Shown here one piece after another: positions 55,216-64,000 of a stretch of DNA of 64,000 nt; the stretch's first letter is position 1; each line of letters starts with the position of its first letter. The notes beneath the pieces are model-generated. The model ran no database searches. It was not told the DNA's origin and worked only from the letters and a program-made list of their open reading frames with translations. Source of the DNA: Listeria grayi DSM 20601 (GTDB lineage Bacteria; Bacillota; Bacilli; Lactobacillales; Listeriaceae); NCBI RefSeq assembly GCF_000148995.1, contig NZ_GL538353.1, positions 682,001 to 746,000 on the forward strand, written 5' to 3'. Made by a program: the position numbers and the translations under genes.

Positions 55216-56229
55216 ATGAAAATAGCAATCGATGCGATGGGCGGGGATCACGCACCTAAAGAAATTGTGTTAGGTGTGATGAAAGCTGCCGCTCAGTTTA
55301 AAGATGTAGAATACATCCTCTATGGGGACGAAGCACAGATCAATGAATATCTAACGGACAAAACTAGGATCACCATTGTACATACGGACGAAAAAATCGA
55401 AAGTGATGACGAACCTGTCCGTGCAGTAAAACGAAAAAAGAAAGCATCAATGGTTTTAGCTGCTCAAGCGGTTAAAAACAACGAAGCCGATGCCTGTATT
55501 TCTGCCGGCAACACCGGAGCATTGATGTCGACCGGATTGTTTATCATCGGCCGGATCAAAGGCATTGATCGTCCTGCACTTGCACCGACTTTACCGACTA
55601 TCACTGGTAAAGGATTCGTATTACTGGATGCCGGTGCCAATGCAGAAGCAAAACCAGAGCATTTGCTGCAATTTGGTCTGATGGGTTCCGTGTATGCAGA
55701 AAAAGTACGCAAGATCGAAAACCCGCGGGTCGGTCTGCTCAATATCGGAACAGAAGAAACAAAAGGAAATGAACTGACAAAAACGGCTTTCCAATATATG
55801 AAAAATCAAAACGCGTATAACTTTATCGGCAATGTCGAAGCACGCGATCTCTTGATGGATGTGGCAGATATCGTCGTAGCAGATGGTTTCACCGGTAATA
55901 TGGTACTGAAAACCGTAGAAGGAACTGCCTCTTCGGTCATGAGCATGCTGAAAATGAGCTTGAACAACGGAATCAAAAACAAGCTCGCTGCCAGTTTTTT
56001 ACGCAAAGATCTTTATGGCCTTCGTGCTAAAATGGATTATAGTGAATACGGTGGTGCCTGTCTATTCGGTATCCAAGCGCCAGTGGTAAAAGCACACGGT
56101 GCGACAAACGCAAAAGGAATCTTCACAACGATCCGTCAAGTGCGCGATATGGTCGAAAAACAAATCGTAGAAACAATCAAAGCAGAAATCCATAAAATCG
56201 ATGTAGGAGGAATAAAGAACAATGACTAA
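55216..56229 (+). CDS. plsX: Phosphate acyltransferase PlsX
   Basis: Makes acyl-phosphate from acyl-ACP for phosphatidic acid synthesis. The 337 residues begin [20 protein letters not shown] and contain SAGNTGALM and [11 protein letters not shown] 55216 is preferred over ATG 55207, because AAAGGA ends one base before the latter. Confidence 0.95.
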   Translation: MKIAIDAMGGDHAPKEIVLGVMKAAAQFKDVEYILYGDEAQINEYLTDKTRITIVHTDEKIESDDEPVRAVKRKKKASMVLAAQAVKNNEADACISAGNTGALMSTGLFIIGRIKGIDRPALAPTLPTITGKGFVLLDAGANAEAKPEHLLQFGLMGSVYAEKVRKIENPRVGLLNIGTEETKGNELTKTAFQYMKNQNAYNFIGNVEARDLLMDVADIVVADGFTGNMVLKTVEGTASSVMSMLKMSLNNGIKNKLAASFLRKDLYGLRAKMDYSEYGGACLFGIQAPVVKAHGATNAKGIFTTIRQVRDMVEKQIVETIKAEIHKIDVGGIKNND

Positions 56230-57163
56230 GATCGCCTTTGTATTTCCAGGTCAAGGCTCGCAAAAAATCGGGATGGGACTTGATGTTGCGGAGAAATATC
56301 CAGAAGCAGCAGCCATTTTTGAAGCTGCAGACAAACGCCTCGGCTTTTCGCTTTCCGAGCTGATCCAAGAAGGACCGATAGAAAAATTGACAAAATCAGA
56401 AAACGCGCAACCGGCATTAGTTACAAATAGCACGGCGATCCTACGTGTCTTAGAAGCACATGCGATCAAAGCGGATTACGTGGCAGGCCACAGTCTAGGC
56501 GAATACAGCGCATTAGTGGCTGGCGGCTATTTGAAAGCAGAAGACGCTATCTATTTGGTAAATAAACGCGGTCAATTGATGGAAGCAGCCGTTCCGAACG
56601 GACAAGGTGCCATGGCAGCGATTTTGGGATTAGACCGGGAAACGTTAACTAGCGTGACAGAGGAAGTTACAGCTGGCGGCGATGACGTGCAGCTTGCGAA
56701 TTTAAACTGTCCAGGACAAATCGTTATTTCTGGTTCTGTAGCTGGAGTAGAAAAAGCATCAGAACTCGCAAAAGAAAAAGGCGCAAAACGTGCCATGCCG
56801 CTTGCAGTAAGTGGACCGTTCCACTCTACTTTGATGAAACCAGCTTCTGAAGCCTTCGTACCAGTACTCCAAGAAGTGACGATCCAAGACGGAGCGATCC
56901 CAGTTGTTGCTAATAGTAATGCAGAAGCAACGACTTCTAGCGATACGGTTGCCAAGAATCTGATCGAGCAGATCTATTCACCAGTATTATGGGAAGACAC
57001 CGTTCGTTATTTGATCGACCAAGGTGTAGATACGTTTGTGGAAATCGGAGCTGGGAAAGTATTGGCCGGCTTGATCAAAAAGATCGACAGAGGCGTGACC
57101 GTTTTATCAGCGGGAGATGTAGCATCCGTAGACACAGTCATTGAGACATTGAAGGGGGAATAA
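56222..57163 (+). CDS. fabD: Malonyl-CoA:ACP transacylase
   Basis: Loads malonate on ACP. The 313-residue protein has the nucleophile Ser91 in GHSLGEY, oxyanion FPGQGSQ at the N-terminus and His in SGPFHS. It overlaps plsX by 8 bases, with GTAGGAGG upstream. Confidence 0.96.
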   Translation: MTKIAFVFPGQGSQKIGMGLDVAEKYPEAAAIFEAADKRLGFSLSELIQEGPIEKLTKSENAQPALVTNSTAILRVLEAHAIKADYVAGHSLGEYSALVAGGYLKAEDAIYLVNKRGQLMEAAVPNGQGAMAAILGLDRETLTSVTEEVTAGGDDVQLANLNCPGQIVISGSVAGVEKASELAKEKGAKRAMPLAVSGPFHSTLMKPASEAFVPVLQEVTIQDGAIPVVANSNAEATTSSDTVAKNLIEQIYSPVLWEDTVRYLIDQGVDTFVEIGAGKVLAGLIKKIDRGVTVLSAGDVASVDTVIETLKGE

Positions 57164-57169
57164 GACGTA

Positions 57170-57916
57170 ATGGATTTAACTGGAAAAGTAGCAGTAGTAA
57201 CAGGAGCTTCACGCGGGATCGGCAGAGAGATCGCGATCAAACTTGCCGAAGCCGGCGCGAACATCTTTTTTAACTATAACGGCAGTCCAGATGCAGCAAA
57301 AGAAACAGCTGCTAAGATCACGGAGATCGGCGTGGAAGTAGAAGCAATGAAAGCAAATATCGCAGATTCAGAAGAAGTAACAGCGCTCTTCAAACAAGCC
57401 GTAGAGCGGTTTGGCAGAATCGATATCTTAGTCAATAATGCAGGGATCACTCGGGATAACTTACTGATGCGTATGAAAGAAAATGAATGGGATGATGTGA
57501 TCGCGACGAATCTCAAGGGTACTTTCTTGACGACGAAGGCAGTTAGCCGTACCATGATGAAGCAGCGTTATGGCAAGATCATCAATATCGCTTCTGTCGT
57601 TGGTTTGATCGGAAATGCGGGTCAAGCAAACTATGTTGCTAGTAAAGCAGGTGTTATCGGCCTGACCAAAACGAGTGCACGCGAACTTGCAGCACGCGGT
57701 ATCAACGTCAACGCTGTCGCACCTGGATTTATCACGACAGAAATGACAGACGAACTAGACGAACAGACAAAAGAAATGATGCTCAGCCAAATTCCGCTAG
57801 GCAAATACGGGACAACAGATGATGTGGCAAATGCTGTTTTATTCCTTGCAAGCGACGCCTCTGCCTATATTACAGGCCAAACGATCGCCATTGACGGCGG
57901 CATGGTAATGAACTAA
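57170..57916 (+). CDS. fabG: 3-oxoacyl-ACP reductase
   Basis: NADPH-dependent SDR of the elongation cycle, 248 residues. It has TGASRGIG, the NNAG motif, Ser in NIASVVG, Tyr155 and Lys159 in YVASK, and the C-terminal [11 protein letters not shown]. It begins 6 bases after fabD. Confidence 0.96.
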   Translation: MDLTGKVAVVTGASRGIGREIAIKLAEAGANIFFNYNGSPDAAKETAAKITEIGVEVEAMKANIADSEEVTALFKQAVERFGRIDILVNNAGITRDNLLMRMKENEWDDVIATNLKGTFLTTKAVSRTMMKQRYGKIINIASVVGLIGNAGQANYVASKAGVIGLTKTSARELAARGINVNAVAPGFITTEMTDELDEQTKEMMLSQIPLGKYGTTDDVANAVLFLASDASAYITGQTIAIDGGMVMN

Positions 57917-57939
57917 TCGATTTTATTTTACGATTAGTG

Positions 57940-58225
<286 letters not shown>

Positions 58226-58247
58226 AACTTTATGTGAAAGAATAAAT

Positions 58248-58325
58248 GAGGGTGTCTCTTTGCTTGACATGCGCTTGCGTAGTTTATCTGCGCATGAAGC
58301 GGAGCAGAAAGACAGCCTCTTTTTC
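58248..58325 (+). terminator. Terminator after acpP
   Basis: A long imperfect stem joins GAGGGTGTCTCTTTGCT with AGCAGAAAGACAGCCTC, with an inner CATGCGC/GCGCATG stem, followed by TTTTT. Confidence 0.88.
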
Positions 58326-58336
58326 ACTCTAAAGTG

Positions 58337-58390
58337 AAGTTTATTTTCTAAGCAGCTTTTAAATAGATCGGCTCTTTAGAAAATAAACTT
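58337..58390 (+). other. Long hairpin in the rnc leader
   Basis: AAGTTTATTTTCTAA (58337-58351) and TTAGAAAATAAACTT (58376-58390) form a perfect 15-bp stem; AGC/GCT adds three pairs inside. No T-run follows, so it is not a terminator. It lies 24 bases before the start of the RNase III gene and is a candidate site for cleavage by RNase III itself. Confidence 0.65.
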
Positions 58391-58414
58391 GCAGAGAAGA
58401 GAGGAGCAGCTAAC

Positions 58415-59107
58415 ATGGACAAATGGGAAGAATTACAAGAAAGCGTAGGATTCACTTTTGAAAACGTGGGTCTTTTGCAAGAAGCATTCACACATTCTTC
58501 ATATGTGAACGAACATCGCAAGGAAAAGCTAAATGATAACGAACGCTTGGAATTTTTAGGAGATGCGGTTTTGGAACTTACGGTCTCCGATTACCTATTT
58601 CAAAAATACCCCAATCTCGCAGAAGGACAACTGACTAAAATGCGTGCCGCGATCGTCTGTGAACCCTCACTAGTCGAGTTTGCGGAAAATATTCATTTTT
58701 CCAAGTACATCCGTTTAGGAAATGGCGAAGAAAAAGCGGGAGGGAGAACACGTCCAGCATTACTTGCCGATGTGTTTGAATCATTTATCGGTGCGCTCTA
58801 TTTAGACAATGGGCTCAAAAATGTCATCCGCTTCTTGGAAAGAGTCATCTTTCCAAAAATCGATACCGGCGCTTTTTTGGAAACCGTCGATCATAAAACG
58901 CAACTGCAAGAAATCGTCCAGCGTGACCGCGACGTTCTGATCCAATATGATATTTTAGAGGAAAGTGGTCCTGCCCACAGCAAAGCCTTCGAAGCACAAG
59001 TCGTCGTCAATGGCCAAATGCTTGGCAGAGGCGAAGGCAGAACGAAAAAACAAGCGGAACAAAACGCAGCAAAAGAAGCAATCAATAAATTACTACACCG
59101 TAAATAA
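58415..59107 (+). CDS. rnc: Ribonuclease III
   Basis: Cuts double-stranded RNA in rRNA and mRNA processing. The 230-residue protein has the catalytic signature [14 protein letters not shown] near residue 42, the second acidic cluster in [13 protein letters not shown] near residue 118, and a C-terminal dsRNA-binding domain (about 157-228, ending with [13 protein letters not shown]). The order rnc-smc-ftsY is conserved. Confidence 0.96.
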   Translation: MDKWEELQESVGFTFENVGLLQEAFTHSSYVNEHRKEKLNDNERLEFLGDAVLELTVSDYLFQKYPNLAEGQLTKMRAAIVCEPSLVEFAENIHFSKYIRLGNGEEKAGGRTRPALLADVFESFIGALYLDNGLKNVIRFLERVIFPKIDTGAFLETVDHKTQLQEIVQRDRDVLIQYDILEESGPAHSKAFEAQVVVNGQMLGRGEGRTKKQAEQNAAKEAINKLLHRK

Positions 59108-59132
59108 AAGGCAGGCAAAGGAGGTATCCGCC

Positions 59133-62100
59133 TTGTTACTCAAAAAATTAGAGATGAATGGTTTCAAATCATTTGCAGATAAAGTAACCGTGGACTTTGT
59201 TCCCGGCATGACAGCCGTCGTAGGACCAAACGGAAGCGGGAAAAGCAATATCACCGAAGCGATTCGCTGGGTACTGGGAGAGCAGTCTGCCAAAAGCCTT
59301 CGTGGAGGGCGCATGGGAGATGTTATTTTTGCTGGAAGTGATTCGCGCAAACCAATCAATTTCGCAGAAGTGTCTTTGGTTTTAGAAAACGAAGACCATT
59401 TCCTGCCTTTAGATTATTCGGAGATTGCCATCACCAGACGAATCTATCGAAACGGCGACAGCGAATTTCTCATCAATCATGAACAATGCCGTTTGAAAGA
59501 CATCGTGGAACTTTTCATGGATTCCGGCCTCGGCAGAGAGTCCTTCTCGATCATTTCACAAGGAAAGATCGACGAGATCCTAAACAGCAAACCCGAAGAG
59601 CGACGGACGATCTTTGAAGAAGCTGCCGGCGTATTAAAATATAAACAACGAAAGAAACAAGCAGAACAAAAGCTGACAGAGACAGAAGAAAACTTAAATC
59701 GCGTCCAAGATATCTTATATGAATTAGAAGGACAACTCGAACCGCTTGAAATGCAAGCATCGATCGCGAAAGACTATCTCTTTCAAAAAGAGGAACTTGA
59801 AAAATATGAAGTTTCCTTACTAGCAACTGAGATCGGCGGCTTAGAAACGAAATTGGAAAAAGAACGCGATGATTTCGCAGCCAACAGCCAAGCTCTTTTC
59901 AAGTTGCGCGAAAAGATCCGTGAAGAAGAACAGCACGTAACGGAACAAAAACGATCTTTAACCGAACTAGACGAAAAAATCGATGCCAATCAGCAGAAAC
60001 TGTTGCAACTAGCGCAGTCTCTCGAAAAGCTTGAAGGCGAGCGCAACCTGCAACTGGAACGGAAAAAGCACAGCAGTGAAACGGAACAAACGCACCAAGA
60101 AACACTCACTGCGACAACAGCTAAAATCACCCAGTTAGAAGCAGAGCGCAAACAGTTGCTCGAAGAAAAATTGGAAAAAGAAACGAAACTGGAATTGGCT
60201 GACCGGCAGCGGAAGGCGTACGAACGCAATTTGGCAGAACTTGATAATATCACCGAAGATACGATCGAAAACAAAAAGAGTGACTACATTGAACTGAAAC
60301 ACCGCCAAACGACGATCCATAATGATGTTGGCTATATCGACCGTCAATTGAAACAGATCGATGCCAGGTTAACACGCTTAGAACAAGAAAACGGCGACAG
60401 CAGCAAAGAACGGATCGCCAGACAAGAAGAAATCGAAGCAACGGAAAATACGCTTGCATCGATTCGAAAGCAGCTAGAAGAACAACTGACGACCTACGAA
60501 ACAAATAAAAAAGAACTGACAGCAGCTGAACAAAGCCTTGCGCAAGAAGAGGGCGCCCTTTATAAGCACTACCAAGCTATCGAACAGGTCAAGGCACGCA
60601 AAGAAACACTTGCGGAACTCGCAGATGACTATGCCGGTTTTTTTCAAGGGGTCCGCGAAGTATTAAAAGCAAAAACAGAAATACCAGGCATCATTGGTGC
60701 ATTAGTCGAACTGGTCACGATCCCAGAACATTATCAGACCGCGATGGAAATCGCTTTGAACAATAATGCCCAACATATTGTCACAAAAGATGAACGCGCT
60801 GCCCGCGAAGCAATCCAATATTTAAAAACCAAACGTGCCGGTCGCGCTACATTCTTGCCGCTGACAACGATCCAGCCACGTGAACTTCCAGCTGGGACGC
60901 TGAAACAATTAGAAGCGAACCCAGCGTTCGAAGCAGTAGCCAGCCAGATCGTCACGCATGATCCTTCACTCGCTCCGGTTATTCAAAACGCGCTAGGCAC
61001 AACGATCTTAGCAAAAGATTTAAAGGGCGCCAATGAATTAGCAAAACTCGTACATTATCGCTACCGGATCGTCTCACTGGCCGGCGATGTCGTGAATGCA
61101 GGCGGTTCGATGACTGGTGGAGCAACAACGAAAGGCCGCTCCTCGATCTTGACACGCAAAAATGAATTGGAGCAGCTGGAAAGTCAGTTAAAGAGCCTTC
61201 AGCAGCAAACGAGTCAATTTGAATCAAGCGTCGCAGCAGGCAAGGTAAATGTCCAAACCAAACGCGAACAGCTGGAAGAAATCCGTTCCACCGGGGAAAA
61301 ACTCCGTATCCAAGAACAAGAATGGACCAGTAAATTTTCCAGTGGCAGAGAGAATCTAGAACGCCAAAATCACCAATTGAAAATCTATGATTATGAAAAA
61401 GCAGACAATCTCAAAGAGAAAAATGAACTCGAAGCACGCAAACAAGCGCTGCTGACTGAAGAAGCAACAAACGAACGCTTACTCATTGAAATGAACGAAG
61501 CGATCGAAACGATGCTCGCAGACAGCAAGATCCAAGACAGCAAGCGCACGGAAGTCCTACATTTGCTAGCTGATCTCAAAGAAACGATCACCGCTCAAAA
61601 AGTAGAATTAGGCTACACAAGCACCGAAGAAGCTCGGCTGACAGATCAATTAAATGAGTTATATCAGCAAAAGCAAGCCGCAGAAGACCGCTTGGAAAGC
61701 ATCCAAACCATTCGTAGCGAATCAAGGACGGAAGAAGAATATACGCAGCTGATCGAGCAAACGCGGACAGATAAGGCGACCTGTGAAACAGCTGCGAAAC
61801 AGCTTCGCGAAAAGCGGATCGCCTTGCAAGAAAGTTTGACCAAGCAAGAAGAAACGTTGCAGCAGAAAAATGAGCAATCACAGTATTACAGCGAACAGCG
61901 CAATAAAGCCGAAGTAGCGATCAGTCGCTATGAAGTCGACATGCAAAGCCGTATCAACCGCCTACAGGAAGCATATGAACTTGATTTCGAGCAAGCAAAG
62001 GAAAACATTTTGCCAGATGTCGATCAGGAACAGTTGCGCTCCAAGGTCCGTTTGCTCAAACGTTCGATCGATGAACTCGGCGTTGTCAATCTCGGTGCGA

Positions 62101-62690
62101 TCGAAGAATTTGAACGTATCGAGGAACGCTTCCAATTCTTGAATGGTCAGCAAGAAGATCTGCTAGCAGCCAAAGAAACCCTATTTGATGTGATGGGTGA
62201 AATGGACGAGGAAATGAAGATTCGTTTTGAAGCCAGTTTTGAAGCGATCCAAACAGAATTCGCGATCGTCTTTCCAGAATTATTCGGCGGCGGCGAGGCA
62301 AAACTCGTTCTTACCGAACCGGAAAACCTGCTTACAACAGGTATCGACATCATCGTTCAACCACCAGGTAAGAAACTGCAGAACCTCAGCTTGCGTTCCG
62401 GCGGCGAACGGGCACTTACAGCCATCGCGTTATTGTTTGCGATCATTCGTGTCCGCCCAGTGCCATTTTGTATCCTCGATGAAGTCGAAGCAGCACTGGA
62501 TGAGGCAAATGTCATCCGTTTCAGCCGCTATATCAAACAGTTTGAATCAGACACCCAGTTTATCGTCATTACGCACCGGAAAGGAACCATGGAAGAAGCA
62601 GATGTTCTGTACGGTGTGACCATGCAGGAATCCGGCGTCTCCAAACTAGTATCCGTCCGTTTAGAAGAAACCGAAGAACTTGTGAAATAA
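59133..62690 (+). CDS. smc: Chromosome segregation/condensin protein SMC
   Basis: Condenses and helps separate chromosomes with ScpA and ScpB. The 1185-residue protein has Walker A GPNGSGKSN (31-39), long coiled coils (about 170-490 and 660-1010), a hinge (about 500-640, with GAL and TFLPL), the ABC signature LSLRSGGERAL near 1088 and Walker B CILDEVEAALDEAN near 1113. The start is TTG 59133 with AAAGGAGGT 7 bases before; it gives the usual MLLKKLEMNGFKSFADK beginning. The frame extends upstream inside rnc but without family similarity. Confidence 0.96.
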   Translation: MLLKKLEMNGFKSFADKVTVDFVPGMTAVVGPNGSGKSNITEAIRWVLGEQSAKSLRGGRMGDVIFAGSDSRKPINFAEVSLVLENEDHFLPLDYSEIAITRRIYRNGDSEFLINHEQCRLKDIVELFMDSGLGRESFSIISQGKIDEILNSKPEERRTIFEEAAGVLKYKQRKKQAEQKLTETEENLNRVQDILYELEGQLEPLEMQASIAKDYLFQKEELEKYEVSLLATEIGGLETKLEKERDDFAANSQALFKLREKIREEEQHVTEQKRSLTELDEKIDANQQKLLQLAQSLEKLEGERNLQLERKKHSSETEQTHQETLTATTAKITQLEAERKQLLEEKLEKETKLELADRQRKAYERNLAELDNITEDTIENKKSDYIELKHRQTTIHNDVGYIDRQLKQIDARLTRLEQENGDSSKERIARQEEIEATENTLASIRKQLEEQLTTYETNKKELTAAEQSLAQEEGALYKHYQAIEQVKARKETLAELADDYAGFFQGVREVLKAKTEIPGIIGALVELVTIPEHYQTAMEIALNNNAQHIVTKDERAAREAIQYLKTKRAGRATFLPLTTIQPRELPAGTLKQLEANPAFEAVASQIVTHDPSLAPVIQNALGTTILAKDLKGANELAKLVHYRYRIVSLAGDVVNAGGSMTGGATTKGRSSILTRKNELEQLESQLKSLQQQTSQFESSVAAGKVNVQTKREQLEEIRSTGEKLRIQEQEWTSKFSSGRENLERQNHQLKIYDYEKADNLKEKNELEARKQALLTEEATNERLLIEMNEAIETMLADSKIQDSKRTEVLHLLADLKETITAQKVELGYTSTEEARLTDQLNELYQQKQAAEDRLESIQTIRSESRTEEEYTQLIEQTRTDKATCETAAKQLREKRIALQESLTKQEETLQQKNEQSQYYSEQRNKAEVAISRYEVDMQSRINRLQEAYELDFEQAKENILPDVDQEQLRSKVRLLKRSIDELGVVNLGAIEEFERIEERFQFLNGQQEDLLAAKETLFDVMGEMDEEMKIRFEASFEAIQTEFAIVFPELFGGGEAKLVLTEPENLLTTGIDIIVQPPGKKLQNLSLRSGGERALTAIALLFAIIRVRPVPFCILDEVEAALDEANVIRFSRYIKQFESDTQFIVITHRKGTMEEADVLYGVTMQESGVSKLVSVRLEETEELVK

Positions 62691-62708
62691 AGCAGGGGAG
62701 AGAATAAC

Positions 62709-63692
62709 ATGACCTTTTTCAAGAAAATCAAAGAAAAAATCACGGGACAAACTGACTCCGTGACAGGGAAATTTAAAGATGGGCTAAGCAAAACACGTCA
62801 AAATTTCTCAGGAAAATTGAATCAAATGATGGCACGCTATCGTAAAGTAGACGAGGAATTTTTTGAAGAACTCGAAGAAGTACTGATTGGGGCTGATGTT
62901 GGCTTTGATACGGTAATGGAACTCGTGGATCAGCTGCGCGAAGAAGTAAAACTACGCAATATCAGTGATCCGAAAGAAGTACAAGAAGTCATCGTCGAGA
63001 AACTAGTTGCGATCTACGAAGGTGAAGAAGAAGCAAAGCCAGCGCTAGATATAAAGGACGGTCGCTTGAATATTATTTTATTCGTCGGCGTCAACGGTGT
63101 CGGTAAAACAACAACGATCGGCAAAATGGCGCACATGCTGCAAAGTCAAGGCAAAAAAGTCATGCTGGCAGCAGGAGATACTTTCCGAGCAGGGGCGATC
63201 GAACAGCTGGAAGTTTGGGGAGAACGTGCGAACGTTGAAGTCATCAAACAAACAGCCGGAAGCGATCCTGCAGCTGTAATGTATGATGCACTGCAAGCAG
63301 CCAAAGCCCGAGGCGTAGATGTCTTGCTCTGCGATACAGCCGGTCGTCTACAAAATAAAGTAAATCTGATGAACGAACTTGAAAAAGTAAAACGAGTTAT
63401 TGGACGCGAAGTACCAGACGCGCCGCATGAAGTGCTACTTGTTCTCGATGCGACCACAGGTCAAAACGCCTTCGTCCAAGCAAAACAATTCAAAGAAGCA
63501 ACCGATGTCAGCGGTATCGTACTCACGAAACTCGACGGCACAGCAAAGGGCGGGATCGTGATCGCGATCCGAAACGGCCTGCAAATCCCGGTAAAATATA
63601 TCGGTCTAGGCGAAAAAATCGACGATCTGCAACCATTTGACGCGGAAGATTACGTGTACGGATTGTTTGCTGATCTGATCGACGAGAAATAA
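62709..63692 (+). CDS. ftsY: Signal recognition particle receptor FtsY
   Basis: SRP receptor GTPase that docks ribosomes at SecYEG. The 327 residues have a short basic N-terminus, the N domain, and the G domain with GVNGVGKTTTIGK (near 125), DTFRAGAIEQL, DTAGR (near 206) and TKLDGTAKGG (near 272). The long acidic N-terminal A domain of E. coli FtsY is absent, as is normal in Gram-positives. Confidence 0.97.
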   Translation: MTFFKKIKEKITGQTDSVTGKFKDGLSKTRQNFSGKLNQMMARYRKVDEEFFEELEEVLIGADVGFDTVMELVDQLREEVKLRNISDPKEVQEVIVEKLVAIYEGEEEAKPALDIKDGRLNIILFVGVNGVGKTTTIGKMAHMLQSQGKKVMLAAGDTFRAGAIEQLEVWGERANVEVIKQTAGSDPAAVMYDALQAAKARGVDVLLCDTAGRLQNKVNLMNELEKVKRVIGREVPDAPHEVLLVLDATTGQNAFVQAKQFKEATDVSGIVLTKLDGTAKGGIVIAIRNGLQIPVKYIGLGEKIDDLQPFDAEDYVYGLFADLIDEK

Positions 63693-63698
63693 TTTTTT

Positions 63699-63731
63699 CA
63701 GCTAGCAAGTAAGTTTTGCTAGCTGTTTTTC
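63699..63731 (+). terminator. Terminator after ftsY
   Basis: CAGCTAGCAA and TTGCTAGCTG form a perfect 10-bp stem with a 7-base loop, followed by TTTTTC. Confidence 0.93.
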
Positions 63732-63747
63732 TCCGTCCGGAATATGC

Positions 63748-63776
63748 TTGACAGTACTGCCATTTAACCGTATCCT
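63748..63776 (+). promoter_or_regulatory. Promoter of ylxM
   Basis: A perfect TTGACA (63748-63753), 17 bases, TATCCT (63771-63776), 25 bases before the start codon. It separates the ylxM-ffh unit from ftsY. Confidence 0.7.
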
Positions 63777-63800
63777 TTAGAAGAAGAGAGGTGACACGCC

Positions 63801-64000
63801 TTGTTTGAAAAGACCAATCGAATGAATCTATTATTTGATTTCTACCAAGGACTGCTGACAGAAAAACAAAAAAACTATGTGTCGCTGTATTATTTGGAGG
63901 ATTTTTCTTTAGGAGAGATCGCTGATGAATATGAAGTGAGCCGGCAAGCAGTTTATGATAATATAAAGAGGACCGAAGAGAGCTTGGAGAATTATGAGCA
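63801..64000 (+). CDS. ylxM: YlxM (UPF0122) SRP-operon DNA-binding protein, 5' part
   Basis: The frame is open to the window end and gives [30 protein letters not shown] and a sigma-70 region 4-like helix-turn-helix ([19 protein letters not shown]). This is the YlxM family, which precedes ffh in Bacilli and is thought to modulate SRP. The start is TTG 63801 with AAGAGAGGTGA upstream. About 66 residues are inside the window. Confidence 0.92.
   Translation, partial: MFEKTNRMNLLFDFYQGLLTEKQKNYVSLYYLEDFSLGEIADEYEVSRQAVYDNIKRTEESLENYE

Overview
The window is a low-G+C Gram-positive chromosome segment whose gene order matches the Listeria pyr-fbpA-gmk-priA-prkA-recG-fab-smc-ftsY region (about lmo1852 to lmo1802, from memory of L. 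monocytogenes). Listeria-type marks are rpmB facing away from asp23, fmt directly after priA with no def between, and pyrR-pyrP-pyrBC-carAB-pyrKDFE in one operon. By eye the core genes are richer in G+C than L. monocytogenes. Together with several non-monocytogenes inserts this suggests a Listeria sensu lato species (for example the L. grayi side of the genus), but I cannot fix the species. No rRNA, tRNA, CRISPR array, prophage or intact insertion sequence was seen.

Layout. 1-2.1 kb: tail of a metal-binding CopZ-like protein, a C-terminal processing protease and a MarR regulator. 2.2-6 kb: a variable stretch (short-chain dehydrogenase, FAD oxidoreductase, then an AT-rich pair of a secreted permuted papain-fold protein and a membrane-anchored partner), where I recall a metal ABC transporter in L. 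monocytogenes. 6-10.3 kb: MATE exporter, purine permease, lspA, rluD. 10.3-22 kb: the complete UMP biosynthesis operon with two PyrR attenuators. 22-23.8 kb: a divergent DUF4865/LysR pair and a 121-bp imperfect palindrome flanked by a duplicated terminator hairpin. 23.8-30.6 kb: rqcH (fbpA), then a two-component system plus ABC-2 exporter resembling Bacillus LnrJKLMN. 30.7-43 kb: gmk-rpoZ, then coaBC-priA-fmt-rsmB-stp-prkA-rsgA-rpe-thiN, tightly packed. 43-48.2 kb: an accessory catabolic locus (acid-sugar kinase, KdgT-type permease, PdxA2-type dehydrogenase) divergent from a PrpR_N-type regulator whose AAA domain has lost its ATPase lysine. 48.2-64 kb: rpmB, asp23-fakA, serine dehydratase, recG, fapR-plsX-fabD-fabG, acpP, rnc-smc-ftsY and the start of ylxM.

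How the parts work together. The pyr block makes UMP from bicarbonate, glutamine and aspartate under PyrR attenuation. fapR-plsX-fabDG-acpP supply acyl-ACP for phospholipids under FapR, and fakA links exogenous fatty acids to the same pool. stp/prkA form the PASTA kinase-phosphatase switch of cell-wall homeostasis. smc, ftsY and ylxM serve chromosome condensation and SRP targeting. The most interesting accessory parts are the acid-sugar locus with two near-identical operator palindromes around its regulator's promoter, the secreted papain-like pair, the palindromic repeat, a long hairpin in the rnc leader, and an rsgA gene whose only plausible start codon is CTG.
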